A stretch of DNA of 64,000 nucleotides from assembly GCF_019430885.1 (NCBI RefSeq), contig NZ_JAHYBZ010000003.1:248001-312000 (forward strand), written 5' to 3'. Of this stretch, positions 43,584 to 53,186 are shown in pieces (positions within the stretch are counted from its first letter, which is position 1; each line of letters starts with the position of its first letter). This DNA comes from Roseomonas alba. GTDB lineage: Bacteria > Pseudomonadota > Alphaproteobacteria > Acetobacterales > Acetobacteraceae. Both the position numbers and the translations under genes were made by a program. A model generated the notes under the pieces. The model was not told the DNA's origin. It saw nothing but the letters and a program-made list of their open reading frames with translations, and made no database searches.

Positions 43584-45185
43584 TCACCCGGCAATGTAGG
43601 CATGGGAGAAGCTGCCCTCGATGCCATCGGCGGTCACCGAATGGCCAAGGGCGCGCCTGTTGTGGATCGTGTACCAGCGCGGCACGCCGATATTCACGTC
43701 CGGAATCTCGCGCATCACGATCTCCTGGAACTCCTTGAACATCGCCTTGCGTTTCACGGGATCAACCTCCACCGCCGTCCCTTCCAGCAAGGCATCGACG
43801 CGCGGGTTGCTGTAGTGCGTGGCGTTGGAGAAGGGCACGCCGGGGATGTAGTTCTTCGACCAGTAGAGACGCTGGACGCCCACGGTCGGATCGAACAGAT
43901 TGCTCATGGTCGATGCCGTGAGGTCGAAATCCCGGTCGGTGTAGACGCGCTTGGCATAGCTGCCGAAATCCGCCGTCCTCACTTCCACCGCAATGCCGAT
44001 GCGCGAGAGCGCCGCGCGCGTGAAGTCGCAGAGCCGACGGATTTCGTCCACCGTCGGGTTCGCCTCCATCATCGTGCGCAACCGGATGCGGTTCGCGCCG
44101 CGCGGATAGCCGGCCTCGTCCAGCAGCCGTTCGGCGCGGGCGATGTCGAAGGCATAGGGGCTCGGCGACAGGTCGTGATACTCGGTGAGGAAAGGTGCGA
44201 TCGGCGAGGCGCAAGGCGTGTAGGTGTTGTAGTAGATGGTGCGGCAGATCACCGGCATGTTGAGCGCATGCGCGATCGCCTGGCGCACCGGCAACTTGGC
44301 GAAATGCGGGTTGTCGAGGTTGAAGTTCACGCTGACGACGTTGTTGCTGTACTCGTAGCCCTTGGTCTCGAAGACCAGGTTGCCGGCGGTGCGCAGCCGT
44401 TCCACGTCGTTCAGCGCGACCGGAGTGCGGTAGCCGAGATCGACCTCGCCGGATTCCAGCGCGGCGGACCGCGCCGCCGCATCGGGGATGAACTTCACCA
44501 CGAGCTGGTCGAGATAGGGCCTGGGCTGGTCCCAATACTCGGGGTTCCGCTCATAGATGATGTGGCTCCCGCGCACCCACTCCTTGAAGCGGAAGGGGCC
44601 GGTCCCGACCGGCGCATAGCCGTTGCGGTTGGTGAATGGGTCGGTGCCGTCGTAGATGTGCTTCGGGACGATGGGTGTTTCCGCCGCGGCGAAGGCGCGG
44701 ATCAGATAGGGTACCGGTGTGCCCAGCTTCAGGATCACCGTGTGCGGGTCGGGCGTCTCCACACGTGTCAGATGCGCGAAGGTGCTGCGCCCGCGCGGAT
44801 GGGACTGCTTCAGGATGGCGAGCGAGGCCGCGACATCCTCCGAGGTGAAGTCGCGGCCGTCATGCCACTTCACGCCTTCGCGCAGCTTGAAGACATAGGT
44901 CAGGCCGTCCGGCGACACTTCCCACTCGCGCGCGAGCTGCGGGTGGGCAACCATGTCGTTGTCGTACCACAGCAGGCCTTCGGTGACCTTGGCGCTGACC
45001 GTGAGGCTGTTGCTGCTGACGAGCGAGACCAGCACCGGCGGCTCGGACGGGAACATGATGGTCATGGTGCCGCCGCGGCGCGGTGGCGGCACGGATTGCG
45101 CGGACGCCGCACCGGACGTCGCCGCCAGGCCGGCAAACCCGCCGATGAGGCCGCGCCGCGTGGTCGGCAGATGCGCTGCTGTCAT
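43584..45185 (-). CDS. ABC transporter substrate-binding protein (peptide/opine/nickel type)
   Basis: The 533-residue precursor has a Tat-like signal peptide (TTRRGLIGGFAGLAATSGAASA) and the solute-binding family 5 fold: the N-terminal RRGGTMTIMFPSEPPVL, the family signature KLREGVKWHDGRDFTSEDV (about 100-118), and YAPVGTGPFRFKEW (about 191-204). The start at 45185 has AGGAG about 11 nt upstream. It is the periplasmic receptor of the four-gene ABC importer upstream on the same strand. Confidence 0.93.
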   Translation of the reverse strand: MTAAHLPTTRRGLIGGFAGLAATSGAASAQSVPPPRRGGTMTIMFPSEPPVLVSLVSSNSLTVSAKVTEGLLWYDNDMVAHPQLAREWEVSPDGLTYVFKLREGVKWHDGRDFTSEDVAASLAILKQSHPRGRSTFAHLTRVETPDPHTVILKLGTPVPYLIRAFAAAETPIVPKHIYDGTDPFTNRNGYAPVGTGPFRFKEWVRGSHIIYERNPEYWDQPRPYLDQLVVKFIPDAAARSAALESGEVDLGYRTPVALNDVERLRTAGNLVFETKGYEYSNNVVSVNFNLDNPHFAKLPVRQAIAHALNMPVICRTIYYNTYTPCASPIAPFLTEYHDLSPSPYAFDIARAERLLDEAGYPRGANRIRLRTMMEANPTVDEIRRLCDFTRAALSRIGIAVEVRTADFGSYAKRVYTDRDFDLTASTMSNLFDPTVGVQRLYWSKNYIPGVPFSNATHYSNPRVDALLEGTAVEVDPVKRKAMFKEFQEIVMREIPDVNIGVPRWYTIHNRRALGHSVTADGIEGSFSHAYIAG

Positions 45186-45243
45186 GTCTGCTTGCTCCTG
45201 TCCCGAGGCCCAATGGGGCTGAAGGTTGGTCGGCGCTCCCCCG

Positions 45244-46156
<913 letters not shown>

Positions 46157-46176
<20 letters not shown>

Positions 46177-47152
46177 GATTTGCTCCCGTCCTTGCGGCTT
46201 CGACGACACAGGCGACGCGGTGGCCGGCGGCGACCGGCTCAAGCGCCGGCGGCCGGATGCCGCAGGCGGGGATCGCCTCCGGGCAGCGCGTTTCGAAGGG
46301 ACAGCCGGGCAATCCCGCGGCCGAGGCCACGGAGCCGGGGATCTCGGCCAGGCGCCGCGTGGTGTAGTGCGCCTCTTCCTCATGCCCGACCGAGGCGCCG
46401 AGAAGGCCCCGCGCATAGGGGTGGCGCGGTGCGGCGAAGAAGGCGCCGACCGGCGCCTGCTCAGCGATCCGCCCGGCATACATCACCGTCACCCGGTCCG
46501 CCCATTGCGCGACGACGCCGAGATCGTGGGTGATCAGCAGCACCGCCATGCCGAGCTGGCGCCGCAGCCCGTCCAGCAGATCCAGCACCTGGGCCTGGAT
46601 GGTGACGTCGAGTGCCGTCGTCGGCTCATCGGCGATGACGAGGCGGGGATTGCAGGCGACCGCCATCGCGATCATCACCCGCTGTCGCATGCCGCCGGAG
46701 AAATTGTGCGGAAAATCGTGATAGCGGCGCTGCGGTTCCACGATGCCGACGAGGTCGAGCAGTTCCACCACACGACGTTCAGCGGCGGCGGCGGAGATAG
46801 GTTCGTGCCGGCGCAGCACCTCGGCGATCTGACGGCCGATGGTCAACACCGGGTTGAGCGCCGTCATCGGTTCCTGAAGGATCAGGGAGATACGCTTGCC
46901 GCGGATATCGCGCATCTGGCGCGGTGATGCCGTGGCGAGGTCCATCCCTTCGAAGAGGACGCGGCCGCGCCGGATCGCCGCCCCCTGCGGCAGCAGCCGG
47001 ATCAAGCCGAGCGCGGTGATCGACTTGCCGCAGCCGCTCTCGCCCACCAGCGCGAGGGTCTCGCCGGGGTCGATGTGGAAGTCGATGCCATGGACGATCT
47101 CCGCCTGGGGGAAGCCGATGACGAGGTCCTGCACCTCCAGCAGCGGCGCCAT
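46157..47152 (-). CDS. Dipeptide-type ABC transporter ATP-binding protein (OppD-like)
   Basis: The 331-residue ATPase has Walker A GESGCGKS at 38-45, the signature [15 protein letters not shown], Walker [13 protein letters not shown] and ITHDLGVV. The Cys motif [15 protein letters not shown] near the C-terminus is typical of OppD/DppD. The start at 47152 shares one base with the stop of the upstream permease gene. OppD and OppF pair to power one importer. Confidence 0.93.
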
Positions 47153-48051
47153 CAGGCCTGCCCCGAACGCGGGTTCAGCACGTCGTTCAGCCCATCGCCC
47201 ACCAGGTTGAGCGACAGCACGGTGATGGCGATGGCAGCCCCCGGCAGAGCCGTCAGATACCATTCCGTGCGCAGCAGCGCCCTTCCGTCACCGATCATGC
47301 TGCCCCAGCTCATCAGGTTGGGATCGCCCATGTTGAGGAAGGAGAGCCCGGCCTCGGTCAGGATCGCATTGGCCATCAGGACGGATGTCGCGACGATGAT
47401 CGGCGCCAGGGCGCTCGGCATGATCTCGCGCAGGATGATGCGCGGCGCGGAATAGCCGAGGGCGCGGGCCGCCATCACGAAATCTGTCTCGCGCAGGGAG
47501 CGGAACTGCGCCCGCACCAGACGCGCCACGCCGGGCCAGGCGGCGAGGCCGATCGCCCAGGCGATCACCGGCGCCGACGGCTCGCCGATCGCCACGATGA
47601 CGATGACGAGGAGAAAGGTCGGTACGGTCTGGAACAGCTCGGTCAGCCGCACCAGGACGTTGTCGACCCAGCCGCCGAAAAAGCCGCCGGTCGCGCCGAC
47701 CGCGATCCCGATGACGAGTCCGATCACGGCCGCTGCGAGCCCCATGAGCAGCGAAACCCGCGCACCATAGGCCAACCCCGCAGCCACGTCGCGGCCGAGA
47801 CTATCCGTGCCGAGCGGATATTGCGGATCCTCCCCGGGCCAGAGCGTCGGATCGGCCACCATGTCCTGTGGATCGCCGGGAAACAGCAGCGGCGCCAGGA
47901 TCGCCACGACGATGACGGCGAGCAGGATCAACACGCCGATCATCAGGGACGGGTTGCGCAGAGCGGCGCGCACCATGCGGCCGCGCACCGCAGGACGAAG
48001 CGGTGTCGTGATCGCGGCCGGGGCTGGAGCCGCGCTGGTCGATCCATCCAT
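47152..48051 (-). CDS. Dipeptide-type ABC transporter permease (DppC-like)
   Basis: The 299-residue inner-membrane permease has about six helices, with the DppC-type YPLGTDSLGRDVAAGLAYGARVSL block (about 78-101) and the EAA loop MAARALGYSAPRIILREIMPS (about 186-206 region). ATG 48051 starts the family sequence (MDGSTSAAP). It lies 1 nt after the DppB-like gene. Confidence 0.93.
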   Translation of the reverse strand: MDGSTSAAPAPAAITTPLRPAVRGRMVRAALRNPSLMIGVLILLAVIVVAILAPLLFPGDPQDMVADPTLWPGEDPQYPLGTDSLGRDVAAGLAYGARVSLLMGLAAAVIGLVIGIAVGATGGFFGGWVDNVLVRLTELFQTVPTFLLVIVIVAIGEPSAPVIAWAIGLAAWPGVARLVRAQFRSLRETDFVMAARALGYSAPRIILREIMPSALAPIIVATSVLMANAILTEAGLSFLNMGDPNLMSWGSMIGDGRALLRTEWYLTALPGAAIAITVLSLNLVGDGLNDVLNPRSGQA

Positions 48052-48052
48052 C

Positions 48053-49042
48053 TCAGTGCGCCTCGATCCGTGGATCGAGCCAGCCATGCAGCAGGTCGAT
48101 CGCCGCATTGGTGACGATCACCAACAGGGAGGAGAGCAGAAGCACGCCGAGCAAGAGGTTGAAGTCGCGCCCCAGCACCGCCTCCAGCGCCAGCCGCCCC
48201 ATGCCTGGCCAGCCATAGACCGTCTCGACCACCACTGCGCCGCCGAGCAGGTTGCCGAGATGCAGCCCGACCATGGTCGTTACCGGGATCAGCGCGTTCC
48301 GAAGCGCATGGCGGAACTGGATGACCGCGGGATGCAACCCCTTGGCCGCAGCAGTGCGCATGAAGTCCTGGCCCTGCACTTCGAGCATCGCGGCGCGCGT
48401 CAGGCGCGCATAGACGGCGATGAAGAACGACGCCATGGCGAGGGACGGCAACAACAGGTATTTAGCGCGATCAGCGATGAGGTCCCAGCCGCTCAGCGTG
48501 ACACCCACGGTCATGCTGCCATTGCTCGGCAGCCAGCCCAGCTTCACGGAGAAAAGGACGATCGCCATCAGACCGATCCAGAAGCCGGGCGTCGAATAGA
48601 AGACCAGCACCAGAACCTGGAGCAGCCGGTCCGGCCAGCGGCCGGCGAAGACGGCCATAATCCAGCCGAACAATACGCCGAACACGAGCGCCATCGAGAG
48701 TGCCGACAGCATCAGCAACAGCGTGCCCGGCAGCCTTTCGGCGATGAGCTGCGTGACCGGCAGGTTGAAGCGCGCCGATCGGCCGAGATCGAGCTGCGCG
48801 AGATTCGTCAGATAGGTGACGAGCTGCGTCAGCACCGGCTGATCGAGGCCGATCCGCGCGCGCAGCGCCGCCATGGTTTCCGCCGTGGCAGACCCGGATT
48901 CACCGGCGAGCACGTCTGCTACGTCGCCCGGCACGAGCTGCAGCAGAAAGAAGCATAGGATGATGATGCCAACCATCGTCGGCAGCACCTGGATGGCGGT
49001 GCGGCGCAGTATGGTTCCGGTGCGGTCGAGTACGCCCATCAT
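48053..49042 (-). CDS. Dipeptide-type ABC transporter permease (DppB-like)
   Basis: The 329-residue permease begins with helix IIILCFFLLQLVPGD (about 25-40) followed by a segment with RIGLDQPVLTQLVTYLTN, both hallmarks of DppB, and has the EAA loop MRTAAAKGLHPAVIQFRHAL near residue 215. It is the first gene of the leftward ABC/hydantoinase set. The start is ATG 49042 or the adjacent ATG 49039, with GGGGAC upstream. Confidence 0.92.
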   Translation of the reverse strand: MMGVLDRTGTILRRTAIQVLPTMVGIIILCFFLLQLVPGDVADVLAGESGSATAETMAALRARIGLDQPVLTQLVTYLTNLAQLDLGRSARFNLPVTQLIAERLPGTLLLMLSALSMALVFGVLFGWIMAVFAGRWPDRLLQVLVLVFYSTPGFWIGLMAIVLFSVKLGWLPSNGSMTVGVTLSGWDLIADRAKYLLLPSLAMASFFIAVYARLTRAAMLEVQGQDFMRTAAAKGLHPAVIQFRHALRNALIPVTTMVGLHLGNLLGGAVVVETVYGWPGMGRLALEAVLGRDFNLLLGVLLLSSLLVIVTNAAIDLLHGWLDPRIEAH

Positions 49043-49438
49043 GCGTCGTCCCCAACTCAGGCTCCACGAGACGACAGCAATCCGTCGACTCTTGGCAGCT
49101 CGATGCAAGCAAGTGCCGTGCCATTGCACTCGAGCATCACATCGGGGCGTCGAGACCGCGACGCATGCGGATGGCCTGTCACATTGCCAGCCAGTCACTG
49201 CACGGCGCCATGCGACGCCGACCCACGAACTACCGAAGCGCGCATATGGCCGCCGCGCCGGGTCCGATCGGAACGGCGGATCCATTCGCCGCGTCGGCGA
49301 TCCCGCAGGAAGCCGGCTCTCCCCTCACATTCCGTCGCGCAGTGAAGCGCCGCGGCGTCCGGACGGGACGCACCTGCGCTTTAGGGGCGATGCCACTCCG
49401 CGGAGATCACCCCTGCCATTCGGCGCGCCGCCGCGGCA
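49043..49438. other. Gene-free leader between the IclR gene and the ABC importer
   Basis: This 396-bp stretch contains no convincing reading frame or homology-like motif on either strand. It must hold the promoter of the leftward ABC/hydantoinase set if that set is not transcribed from the IclR gene. I found no clear -35/-10 pair or hairpin. Confidence 0.4.
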
Positions 49439-50242
49439 TCATCCGTTCCGCGAGACCGCCCGCGCCGCATCGACCACCACTGGGACATAGGCTTGCTCCG
49501 CGGCCTCTGGCGTCATGCGTGACCGCAGGGTCGCGATGTTGATAGCGCCGACCGGCCTGCCCGCCGCATCCACGATGGCCGCCGCGACGGATAGGTCGCC
49601 ATGGTGCAATTCCTCGAAGGCGGTGGCATAGCCTCGCGCAGCGGTGAGCATCAGCTTCTCCCGCAGATCCTCCAGCCGCCACACCGTGTTCGGCGTGATC
49701 TGACGCCGATCGCAGCGCCGCAGGATGGCCATCGCTTCCTCGATCGGCAGCCTGGCCAGCATCGCGATCCCCGGCGCGCTGCAATAGACCGGCGTGCGCG
49801 CGCCGATGACGATGTCGGCATTGATCACATGCCGCGCGGTGATGCGGGAGACGAAGACGACCTCGGTATCGTCGGGAACGGTAAGGTTCACCGTCTCCTC
49901 GGTCGTATTGCTGATGTGCAGCAGATAGGGCCTGGCGCGCCCGACGAGCGCATTGGTGCGGACATAGCGGAAGCCGAGGTCGAGCGTCCTGACCGTCAGC
50001 TCGAAGCGCTTGGTCGCCGGGTCCTTCCGCAAATAGCCCAGCGCAACCAGGGTGTGCGTGAAGCGCTGGGCGGCGCTCTTGTCGAGCTCCGCCGCGGCGG
50101 CGATCTGGGTGAGGCTCAACGACGGCCGCGTCTCGTCAAAGGCACGCAGCACGCGGAACGCCTTGTCCACCGACTGCACGCGCATAGGATCGTGGTCGAT
50201 AGGGCGCTCCCGCAGGTCCGGGACGGCTTCGCTGGCTGGCAT
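49439..50242 (-). CDS. IclR-family transcriptional regulator
   Basis: The 267-residue protein has an N-terminal winged helix-turn-helix (VQSVDKAFRVLRAFDETRPS, then LTQIAAAAELDKSAAQRFTHTLVALGYL, about 20-70) and the C-terminal IclR effector domain (YLLHISNTTEETVNLTVPDDTEVVFVSRI, shown by parts, and NADIVIGARTPVYCSAPGIAML). IclR proteins bind a small acid in the C-terminal domain. ATG 50242 is used; ATG 50185 would remove the first 19 residues. It is located between the two catabolic gene sets and probably controls one or both through the 50243-50460 region. Confidence 0.88.
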   Translation of the reverse strand: MPASEAVPDLRERPIDHDPMRVQSVDKAFRVLRAFDETRPSLSLTQIAAAAELDKSAAQRFTHTLVALGYLRKDPATKRFELTVRTLDLGFRYVRTNALVGRARPYLLHISNTTEETVNLTVPDDTEVVFVSRITARHVINADIVIGARTPVYCSAPGIAMLARLPIEEAMAILRRCDRRQITPNTVWRLEDLREKLMLTAARGYATAFEELHHGDLSVAAAIVDAAGRPVGAINIATLRSRMTPEAAEQAYVPVVVDAARAVSRNG

Positions 50243-50360
50243 CGGCACCGCTGCTGTGTCTGGTTTGTGTGACTGGCGCTTCCAGATCGCAGCCTTTGTG
50301 TCGCCTGCGCAAGTGGCAGAGTCGGCCCGAGGGTCGCGCAATCCGCCCGATTTTACCGCA

Positions 50361-50393
50361 TTTCGATATTTTGTGCCGTCCTTCGATAATTTG
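50361..50393. promoter_or_regulatory. Tandem direct repeat, candidate regulator-binding site
   Basis: TTTCGATATTTTG (50361-50373) and CTTCGATAATTTG (50381-50393) match at 11 of 13 positions and lie exactly 20 bp apart, two turns of the DNA helix. They are in the AT-rich middle of the intergenic region between the IclR gene and the first LLM gene, the only AT-rich part of it. The second repeat contains GATAAT, a possible -10 for the rightward operon. Confidence 0.5.
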
Positions 50394-50460
50394 CTGTTGA
50401 ACCGCCCGGCACCGCATCGCACCATCGTCGTCGACACGGCCGACTGATGCGGGGCACGCG

Positions 50461-51813
50461 ATGCAACGTCGGATGATCCTGGGCCTTCCGATCCATTTCC
50501 TGGGCTACCATCAGGGCTGCTGGCGCCTGCCGGATGTGCCCGCGGACGGCGTCCTGCAGTTCGAGCACTTCGCCGAATGCGCGCGGATCGCCGAGCGCGG
50601 GAAGCTCGACTTCGTCTTCCTGGCGGATTCGGCGGCCGTGCGGAACCTCGACGATCCCTCCATTCCCCGCGATCGCGAGCATGAGCATCTGCGGATGGAG
50701 CCCATGGCGTTACTCGCCGCGCTCGCCATGGTCACGGAGCGCATCGGGCTCGTCGCCACCGTGTCGACCACATACAACGAGCCATTCATGGTGGCGCGGG
50801 GGTTCGCCTCACTGGACCACATCGCGGGTGGGCGGATCGGCTGGAACCTCGTCACCGGCTTCAGCCGTGACGAGGCACGCAACTACGGCTACGACGCGGT
50901 CATCGATTCCGACACCCGCCACGAACGCGCGCGCGAATTCGTCGATGTCGTGAACGGCCTCTATGATAGCTGGGACGACGGCGCCTTTCCGCGCGATCGC
51001 GCCACCGGGATCTATTTCGACCGGGCGAAGATGCATTTCCTCGATCATCGGGGGACGCATTTCACGGTGCGCGGGCCGCTCGATGTGCAGACCCCGCCGC
51101 AGCGGCACCTGCCGATCATCACCGCCGGCTATTCCGACCAAGCGAACGAATTCACCGCCGAGCGTGCCAACGCCGTCTACTCCGCGGCTCCGACCATCGA
51201 GGTCGGCCGCGCCTACTATGCCGACGTCAAGAACCGCATGGCGAAATACGGCCGTCCGCCCGAGGCGGTGACAGTGCTCGCCGGGATCATGCCCTTCCTC
51301 GGCCGCACGCGACAGGAGGCGCGGGACAAGCTCGATCGCCTGCAATCGCTGATCCAGCCGGAAGTGGGGCTCGGCATGCTCCGCTTGCACAATTTCCCTG
51401 ACCTGCGCGGCCACGACATCGACGGGCCGATGCCGGAAGTCGCGCTCTCGCGTGGCCGCTACGACATGTTCTCCGACATGCTGCTGGAGCGGGTGCGGCG
51501 CGAGAACCTCACCATTCGCCAGACCTATGAGGTGATCGCCGAGGGCTTCTGGCAATACGGCAAGGTCGGCACAGCATCCGACATCGCTGACGTGATGGAG
51601 GAGTGGTTCACCACCGGTGCGGCGGACGGCTTCAACGTGCAATGCCCCTACCTGCCCGGCGGCGCGGCCGATTTCGTCGATCTGGTCGTCCCCGAGTTGC
51701 AGCGCCGCGGCCTGTTCCGCAAGCAGTACGAGGAGGCGACGCTGCGCGAGCGGCTCGGCATGGCACCCGCCGTCAGCCGCTACGCCACGACACGGGAGGA
51801 GCTTCCCGCATGA
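50461..51813 (+). CDS. LLM flavin monooxygenase 1 of a tandem array (NtaA/SnaA/DszA family)
   Basis: The 450-residue protein starts LGLPIHFLGYHQGCWRLPDV and has the family blocks AERGKLDFVFLADS (about 44-57), STTYNEPFMVARGFASLDHI, GGRIGWNLVTGFSRDEARN (about 124-142), SDTRHERAREFV and the C-terminal VPELQRRGLFRKQYEEATLR. FMNH2-dependent oxidative cleavage is expected. An in-frame ATG at 50473 is an alternative start. It is the first gene of the rightward set and overlaps the next gene by 4 nt. Confidence 0.9.
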   Translation: MQRRMILGLPIHFLGYHQGCWRLPDVPADGVLQFEHFAECARIAERGKLDFVFLADSAAVRNLDDPSIPRDREHEHLRMEPMALLAALAMVTERIGLVATVSTTYNEPFMVARGFASLDHIAGGRIGWNLVTGFSRDEARNYGYDAVIDSDTRHERAREFVDVVNGLYDSWDDGAFPRDRATGIYFDRAKMHFLDHRGTHFTVRGPLDVQTPPQRHLPIITAGYSDQANEFTAERANAVYSAAPTIEVGRAYYADVKNRMAKYGRPPEAVTVLAGIMPFLGRTRQEARDKLDRLQSLIQPEVGLGMLRLHNFPDLRGHDIDGPMPEVALSRGRYDMFSDMLLERVRRENLTIRQTYEVIAEGFWQYGKVGTASDIADVMEEWFTTGAADGFNVQCPYLPGGAADFVDLVVPELQRRGLFRKQYEEATLRERLGMAPAVSRYATTREELPA

Positions 51814-53186
51814 GGCAGATGAAGCTGGGCCTGTCGATTGCCTCGGCCGGCTACCACTATTCCGCCTGGTGCCATCCGGATGTGGATGTGCGCAGCGCCA
51901 CCTCCATCCAGCATCACGTCAAGGCGGCGCAGCTCGCGGAACGCGGGAGGATGGATTTCGTCTTCCTCGCCGACTGGTCCTCCATCCTGAACGTCGACGA
52001 TCTGCGCATCGCGCGCGACCGCGAACAGGCACAGGTGAAGGTCGATCCCACCCTCGCGATGGCGGCAGTGGCGGTGGTGACGAAGCATGTCGGGCTGATG
52101 CCGACGGCCAGCACCACCTATTGGCATCCTTTCAACTTCGCCCGCCGCATGGCGGCCATCGACCAGCTCAGCGGCGGGCGCGTCGGCTGGAACATGGTGA
52201 CCAGCCACGGGCTGGACGAGGCACGCAACTTCGGGCTGGACAAGCCGATCGATTCCGACACCCGGCATGACCGGGCACGCGAATTCGTCCAGGTCATGCG
52301 CGGGCTGTGGGATTCCTGGGACGATGATGCCTTCGTTCGCGACAAGGCGACGGGCCAGTTCTTCCGGCCCGGCTCCGTCCATGCGCTGAACCATGAGGGG
52401 CGGCATTTCAAGGTGCGCGGCCCGCTCGACATGGCGCGTCCGCCGCAGGGCTTCCTGCCGATCATCACCGCCGGCACTTCGGACAACTCGCAGGACCTGG
52501 CCGCCGAGATCGCCGACATGTGCTATGGTGGCCAGCCGAATATCGAGGCGGCGCGCGCCTATTACAGCTCGGTCAAGGGCCGCCTGCCGAAATACGGGCG
52601 CAGGCCCGAGGACCTGCTGATGATGCCCGGCATCCAATGCTATGTCGGTCGCACCCAGTCGGAGGCAGAGGACAAGTTCGCGCTGATGCAGAGCGCGATG
52701 CCGAAGGAAGTCGGCATAGGCCAGCTCATCGTGAACCACTTCCCTGATCTCAGCGCCTATGGGCTCGACGATCCGCTGCCGGACATGACGATGCGCAGCG
52801 AGTTCCTGGGCAGCGAAAAGCTCGGCGGCCGTGAGCCGGAGCTGACGCTCGCCCTGATGCGACGCGCCCGGGACGAGAAGCTGACGTTGCGACAATTGTT
52901 CGACATCGCTTTGTGCGGCTTCTGGAGCCTCGGCGTGATCGGCACGCCCAAGGTGATCGCCGACATGATGGAGGAGTGGTTCACCACCGGCGCCGCGGAC
53001 GGCTTCAATGTGCAGCCACCCTACCTTCCCGGTGGCGGCGAGGATTTCGTCGATCTCGTCATCCCCGAATTGCAGCGCCGCGGCCTGTTCCGTACCGAAT
53101 ACGAAGGCCGCACCCTGCGCGAGAATCTCGGCCTGCCACGCCCGGCAAGCCGCTACGCCACCGATGTCGCGGAAGCCGCGGAATGA
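51810..53186 (+). CDS. LLM flavin monooxygenase 2 of the tandem array
   Basis: The 458-residue paralogue starts LGLSIASAGYHYSAW and carries AERGRMDFVFLADWSS, GGRVGWNMVTSHGLDEARN (about 123-141), LWDSWDDDAF and the C-terminal IPELQRRGLFRTEYEGRTLR. All expected family segments are present. It starts with ATGA overlapping the previous stop and ends with an ATGA overlap to the next gene. Confidence 0.9.
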   Translation: MRQMKLGLSIASAGYHYSAWCHPDVDVRSATSIQHHVKAAQLAERGRMDFVFLADWSSILNVDDLRIARDREQAQVKVDPTLAMAAVAVVTKHVGLMPTASTTYWHPFNFARRMAAIDQLSGGRVGWNMVTSHGLDEARNFGLDKPIDSDTRHDRAREFVQVMRGLWDSWDDDAFVRDKATGQFFRPGSVHALNHEGRHFKVRGPLDMARPPQGFLPIITAGTSDNSQDLAAEIADMCYGGQPNIEAARAYYSSVKGRLPKYGRRPEDLLMMPGIQCYVGRTQSEAEDKFALMQSAMPKEVGIGQLIVNHFPDLSAYGLDDPLPDMTMRSEFLGSEKLGGREPELTLALMRRARDEKLTLRQLFDIALCGFWSLGVIGTPKVIADMMEEWFTTGAADGFNVQPPYLPGGGEDFVDLVIPELQRRGLFRTEYEGRTLRENLGLPRPASRYATDVAEAAE

